Assembly (NCBI GenBank): GCA_965230515.1
Contig: OZ246007.1
Span: forward strand, 3,286,001 to 3,350,000
DNA from: JAJFKB01 sp965230515
GTDB lineage: Bacteria; Pseudomonadota; Gammaproteobacteria; Pseudomonadales; IMCC2047
Direction: 5' to 3'
DNA length: 64,000 nt
Under the pieces are notes generated by a model, which made no database searches, was not told the origin of the DNA, and saw nothing but the letters and a program-made list of their open reading frames with translations. Position 1 is the first letter of the stretch. The number at the start of each line of letters is the position of its first letter. Below, piece after piece: positions 61,528 to 64,000 of this stretch. A program made the position numbers and the translations under genes.

Positions 61528-62466
61528 CTATTTTTTATTACGGCGAGTGGAGGCTCCTAACCCTAAAAGGCCTAATCCTAATAAAGCAATAGTGGCAGGA
61601 GTTGGAACAACATCTACTTGAAAGGCAAAATCATCTAAACTATCAAAATCAGACCCAATATTGTTTTGTAAGAGCCTTCCTGATCCGCAGGCTTCAGCAA
61701 TTATCTGTATTGAATCAGGGTCGTCGAGAAAGCAGTCTTGAGGGTTCAACATTGGTCCGCTAGGGTTGTCTTGGAGACTTAGTGCTACATTAAACTCTCC
61801 GGCTGACCCAGCAGTCGTACCAATAACACTCACATCATTTGATAAAATATCGAATGCTTGCCAAAAATCATCTACTCCATCTAATCCAAACATCCAGAAG
61901 GGAGTGCCGCCGGTAGCGGTTGGTACGCAATCTGTTTCTGCGTCGTCGCCTCCTGCTCCCCCTCCATCACAATTAACACGGTTATAATCATCAGCAGCAT
62001 CTTCAAATAGCGCTACCATCGCTGAGCCAGTATTTGAGAACCCGAGGCCGTCTAACTCGGATTGGAAACTGGCAGAGGGGCCAAAAATGAAATCCCACGA
62101 ATCATCTGATGGGTCAGCATTGCCTTTGTCGTCAAAAATTGAAGACAATACTTGAATTTCAAATATTCCCGTTAGCTCAGGCCCCTCAACGTTTTGATCT
62201 CCGATACCAAAAGGGGTTATCTTTTCAATGTCAAAGATGCCTCTTAACCGATCTCCTACTTCTAAAAGGGTATTACCTTCCCGAGAGCAACTACCAAGAA
62301 CATCGTTCGGGCTGCTATATTCACAGTTTAATAGGTACTCTGCACTGTTATCCTGAAGCAGGTTTATACCCGGCAACAGCAGGCTATTTATTGATGCTGC
62401 ATTTGCGCTGCCTGCCAAAGCTAATCCGCCTGTAAGGGCAATAGCGGCTAATTGACGTTTTTTCAT
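61528..62466 (-). CDS. PEP-CTERM sorting-domain secreted protein
   Basis: A 312-residue exported protein with signal peptide (MKKRQLAAIAL...AGSANAA) and a C-terminal sorting signal VPTPATIALLGLGLLGLG followed by the basic tail STRRNKK, the exosortase (XrtA) recognition signal in its VPTP variant. The middle part is acidic and low in lysine, with cysteines in NCDGGGAGGDDAETDC and elsewhere that could form disulfides. It has its own sigma-54 promoter (62571-62586) and terminator, so it is a single-gene unit controlled by PrsR. Function unknown. Confidence 0.92.
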   Translation of the reverse strand: MKKRQLAAIALTGGLALAGSANAASINSLLLPGINLLQDNSAEYLLNCEYSSPNDVLGSCSREGNTLLEVGDRLRGIFDIEKITPFGIGDQNVEGPELTGIFEIQVLSSIFDDKGNADPSDDSWDFIFGPSASFQSELDGLGFSNTGSAMVALFEDAADDYNRVNCDGGGAGGDDAETDCVPTATGGTPFWMFGLDGVDDFWQAFDILSNDVSVIGTTAGSAGEFNVALSLQDNPSGPMLNPQDCFLDDPDSIQIIAEACGSGRLLQNNIGSDFDSLDDFAFQVDVVPTPATIALLGLGLLGLGASTRRNKK

Positions 62467-62570
62467 AATAAAATCTCCACGCTTTATTGACTATTTCTAT
62501 AGTTAGTTTGCGGCACTCGACTAATCACTTATAGTAACAGGCCTTATCTCTTGTACTAGGTATACCAAGA

Positions 62571-62586
62571 GCACATATCGTGCCAA
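62571..62586 (-). promoter_or_regulatory. Sigma-54 promoter of PEP-CTERM gene
   Basis: On the minus strand, TTGGCACGATATGTGC places GG and GC ten bases apart, the -24/-12 pattern of sigma-54 promoters. The start codon is 104 bases downstream. PrsR, encoded at 50675-52057, is the sigma-54 activator expected to act here. Confidence 0.85.
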
Positions 62587-62599
62587 TTTTTTTTTAATT

Positions 62600-62627
62600 A
62601 ATAAAAACAAAAGGTTGTGTTTTTATT
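62600..62627. repeat. AT-rich inverted repeat upstream of sigma-54 promoter
   Basis: AATAAAAACA, 8 bases, TGTTTTTATT: a perfect 10-base inverted repeat lying just upstream (minus-strand sense) of the sigma-54 promoter and downstream of the thiF-like gene. It may be an activator or IHF-type site or a weak terminator; no U-run supports the latter. Confidence 0.4.
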
Positions 62628-62678
62628 CTTTTGTTCAAATAGCGTAAGTGTAAAAAAAACCGACAGATATTAGTTGGG

Positions 62679-63599
62679 CTAAAGAAATTTCTTTTTCTCA
62701 ATGCTAGAGGGGTGCTTTCCCGCTCTTTTATATAGTTTTTTAAACAGCCAAAATTTTAATTTTTGAATCACCCCATTGTTACCCCAGCGAAGTTTTTTGA
62801 GCTTATAACAAGATTTGTATGCATCATACTGATGATAATAGGGGGCCGAGTATATTTTGCCGCGCCCAAGAACTAGTTTGATGGTTTCGGTAGCGACCAC
62901 GCCTGCACAGAGCTGCACAGCCGCAGCACAGGAAGGCCCCCTTTTTTCATCCAAATTGACATACTTTCGGTCCATGTAGGAAAGATGTGTCGCTTTTGGT
63001 GCAGTACCCAATGCAAATAGTACATACTTGTCGAAGTCGGATTTAGCAAGATCCATGGCAAAATAATCGTGCCAAGACATTTTTCCTGGTTCGAAGATAA
63101 GCAATGCAGTGCTAAAGCCAATGGGCCCTGCTGCAACCACCGGTATGTTTTTTGAGTAAGTAGCTTTGTAAAAAATATCTCGTGCATCTGTGGCAAAATA
63201 GTCCAGACCATCTATCGCGACATCAACATCCTTCAAATACGCATCTATATTCTCTCTATTGATGCCTTCATCAAAGGAAGTAACGTTGGCTTCCGGGTTG
63301 ATATCCAGGATCATCCTCTTCATCACATCAGACTTCTTCTGCCCCAAAGTAGAGATCATTGCACCGCTTTGGCGGTTGAAATTATGCAACTCAAAATGGT
63401 CAAAATCCGCTATGTGGAAATTTCCAATACCCATTCGCGCCAATGTTACTGCATGTACTCCGCCGACTCCGCCTAATCCAGCGATTGAGACAGTCGAGCG
63501 CTTTAGCTTCTGCTGCTCTTCTGGCTGGACCAGACCTAGGTTTCTGGAGAAGGCTATATCGTAGGAGAAGCTATTTATATCGTTTGAGCTATCTGTCAT
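62679..63599 (-). CDS. ThiF/E1-like adenylyltransferase
   Basis: A 306-residue E1-superfamily protein that would adenylate a C-terminal carboxylate or small acid. Nucleotide motif AGLGGVGGVHAVTLARMG, then the conserved DFDHFELHNFNRQ and a late cysteine (RGPSCAAAVQLCAG). The zinc-binding CxxC pairs of MoeB/ThiF are missing. The C-terminus is basic and aromatic (LKFWLFKKLYKRAGK), possibly membrane-associating. No ubiquitin-like protein is adjacent. It resembles the N-domain of MoeY-type proteins whose C-domain is nitroreductase-like. Confidence 0.88.
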   Translation of the reverse strand: MTDSSNDINSFSYDIAFSRNLGLVQPEEQQKLKRSTVSIAGLGGVGGVHAVTLARMGIGNFHIADFDHFELHNFNRQSGAMISTLGQKKSDVMKRMILDINPEANVTSFDEGINRENIDAYLKDVDVAIDGLDYFATDARDIFYKATYSKNIPVVAAGPIGFSTALLIFEPGKMSWHDYFAMDLAKSDFDKYVLFALGTAPKATHLSYMDRKYVNLDEKRGPSCAAAVQLCAGVVATETIKLVLGRGKIYSAPYYHQYDAYKSCYKLKKLRWGNNGVIQKLKFWLFKKLYKRAGKHPSSIEKKKFL

Positions 63600-63739
63600 A
63601 GGCAGTTAGTCTTCTTTTTGTATCGTCGTATTTAACCGCACACAATTATTTAGGGGCTGTTATCACTGATTTGATTACGGTGAAGTGAGTGTGTGCAAAA
63701 AATAGTTGTTAGATTATTCCCATATTGAATACTGAAAAC
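63600..63739. other. Intergenic region
   Basis: 140 bases between the ThiF-like gene and the next methyltransferase on the same strand; no gene or clear promoter is seen. Confidence 0.4.
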
Positions 63740-64000
63740 CTACTTTATCCCAACAATGATGCCATGATGTCTGGGTAGCTCATGGCGCTCTGTTTGTGTG
63801 AAACCAGCGTTTGCCAAGAATCCTTCGTAATCTTTCCAGGTATAAAGCATGCCTTCACCCGTTGCTATGGTGAGGAAGTAAGGCGAACCCAGCGCAGTGG
63901 CCATGGGTCCTATACCGTCATCATTTGCCATCATGTTAAATATAAACAGTTTTCCATCTTTTGGTAGCGCATCATAGGAGCGTTTTAAAAGCATAGTGTT
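63740..64000 (-). CDS. Methyltransferase, C-terminal part (5' end outside window)
   Basis: The last 86 residues of a protein whose start lies beyond the window edge. The visible part (SYDALPKDGKLFIFNMM, GEGMLYTWKDYEGFLANAGF, then HGIIVGIK at the end) matches the C-terminus of acetylserotonin O-methyltransferase-like SAM enzymes. It would be the second methyltransferase near the ThiF gene. Substrate unknown. Confidence 0.7.
   Translation of the reverse strand, partial: NTMLLKRSYDALPKDGKLFIFNMMANDDGIGPMATALGSPYFLTIATGEGMLYTWKDYEGFLANAGFTQTERHELPRHHGIIVGIK

Noticed and set aside
1..64000. CRISPR array or prophage
   Set aside because: No direct-repeat/spacer series, and no capsid, tail, terminase or lysis genes; the integrase is attributed to an island.

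Overview
The window looks like chromosome of a Gram-negative, probably marine or aquatic, gammaproteobacterium. The evidence is TonB-dependent uptake, an outer-membrane sorting system, FtsH/HflKC, the PrsK/PrsR/PrsT regulators of the exosortase (PEP-CTERM) system, and a sorting signal of the VPTPAT type. No rRNA or complete tRNA gene is present, so the genus cannot be fixed.

Left part (1-32919): this reads as a tRNA-Asp-associated genomic island. Its right end is marked by a tyrosine recombinase gene (31349-32635, minus) followed by an orphan 3' half of tRNA-Asp (32875-32919). The left end and the intact tRNA would lie outside the window. From 1 to 28524 every gene is on the plus strand, mostly with overlapping or near-touching ends. 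Sub-modules are: (a) beta-CASP nuclease, ferritin-like protein, DUF5676 protein, APC permease; (b) a carbon overflow/storage module with PHA synthase, FabI-type reductase, MaoC-phosphotransacetylase fusion, acetate kinase and phosphoketolase; (c) an orphan Rieske protein, HflK, HflC, a YHS-domain protein and FtsH; (d) MgtC/DUF4010, LemA and two TPM proteins; (e) GAPDH; (f) a lipid-remodelling set with cyclopropane synthase, ICMT-like methyltransferase, cardiolipin synthase and fatty-acid cis/trans isomerase; (g) a cation/proton antiporter, lycopene-cyclase-domain protein and small channel; (h) a degenerate membrane gene; (i) a MerR-controlled metal operon (GDCCVxC protein, MerT-like, MerP-like, outer-membrane protein) with no mercuric reductase. 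Together these suit survival of membrane, protein-folding, redox and metal stress.

Middle part (33000-48500): an AraC regulator, thiolase, fused hydroxyacyl-CoA dehydrogenase/enoyl-CoA hydratase, NCS2-like permease, MarR regulator, TonB receptor and feruloyl-CoA-synthase-like ligase form a CoA-dependent beta-oxidation set, possibly for a hydroxycinnamate-like acid. After it come a chimeric NapF-NapC gene that looks like the scar of a nap operon deletion, a CDF metal transporter, a PilZ protein and a PlsC-like acyltransferase.

Right part (48500-64000): PrsK-PrsR two-component pair, RND/MMPL exporter, outer-membrane lipoprotein-sorting protein, outer-membrane beta-barrel protein, PrsT, a nitroreductase-like protein, then on the minus strand a SAM methyltransferase, a PEP-CTERM protein with a sigma-54 promoter, a ThiF/E1-like adenylyltransferase and a partial second methyltransferase. 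Two genes here have no ATG, GTG or TTG in frame before conserved sequence, and both can start at an ATT codon behind a Shine-Dalgarno-like element. Exosortase itself is not in the window.
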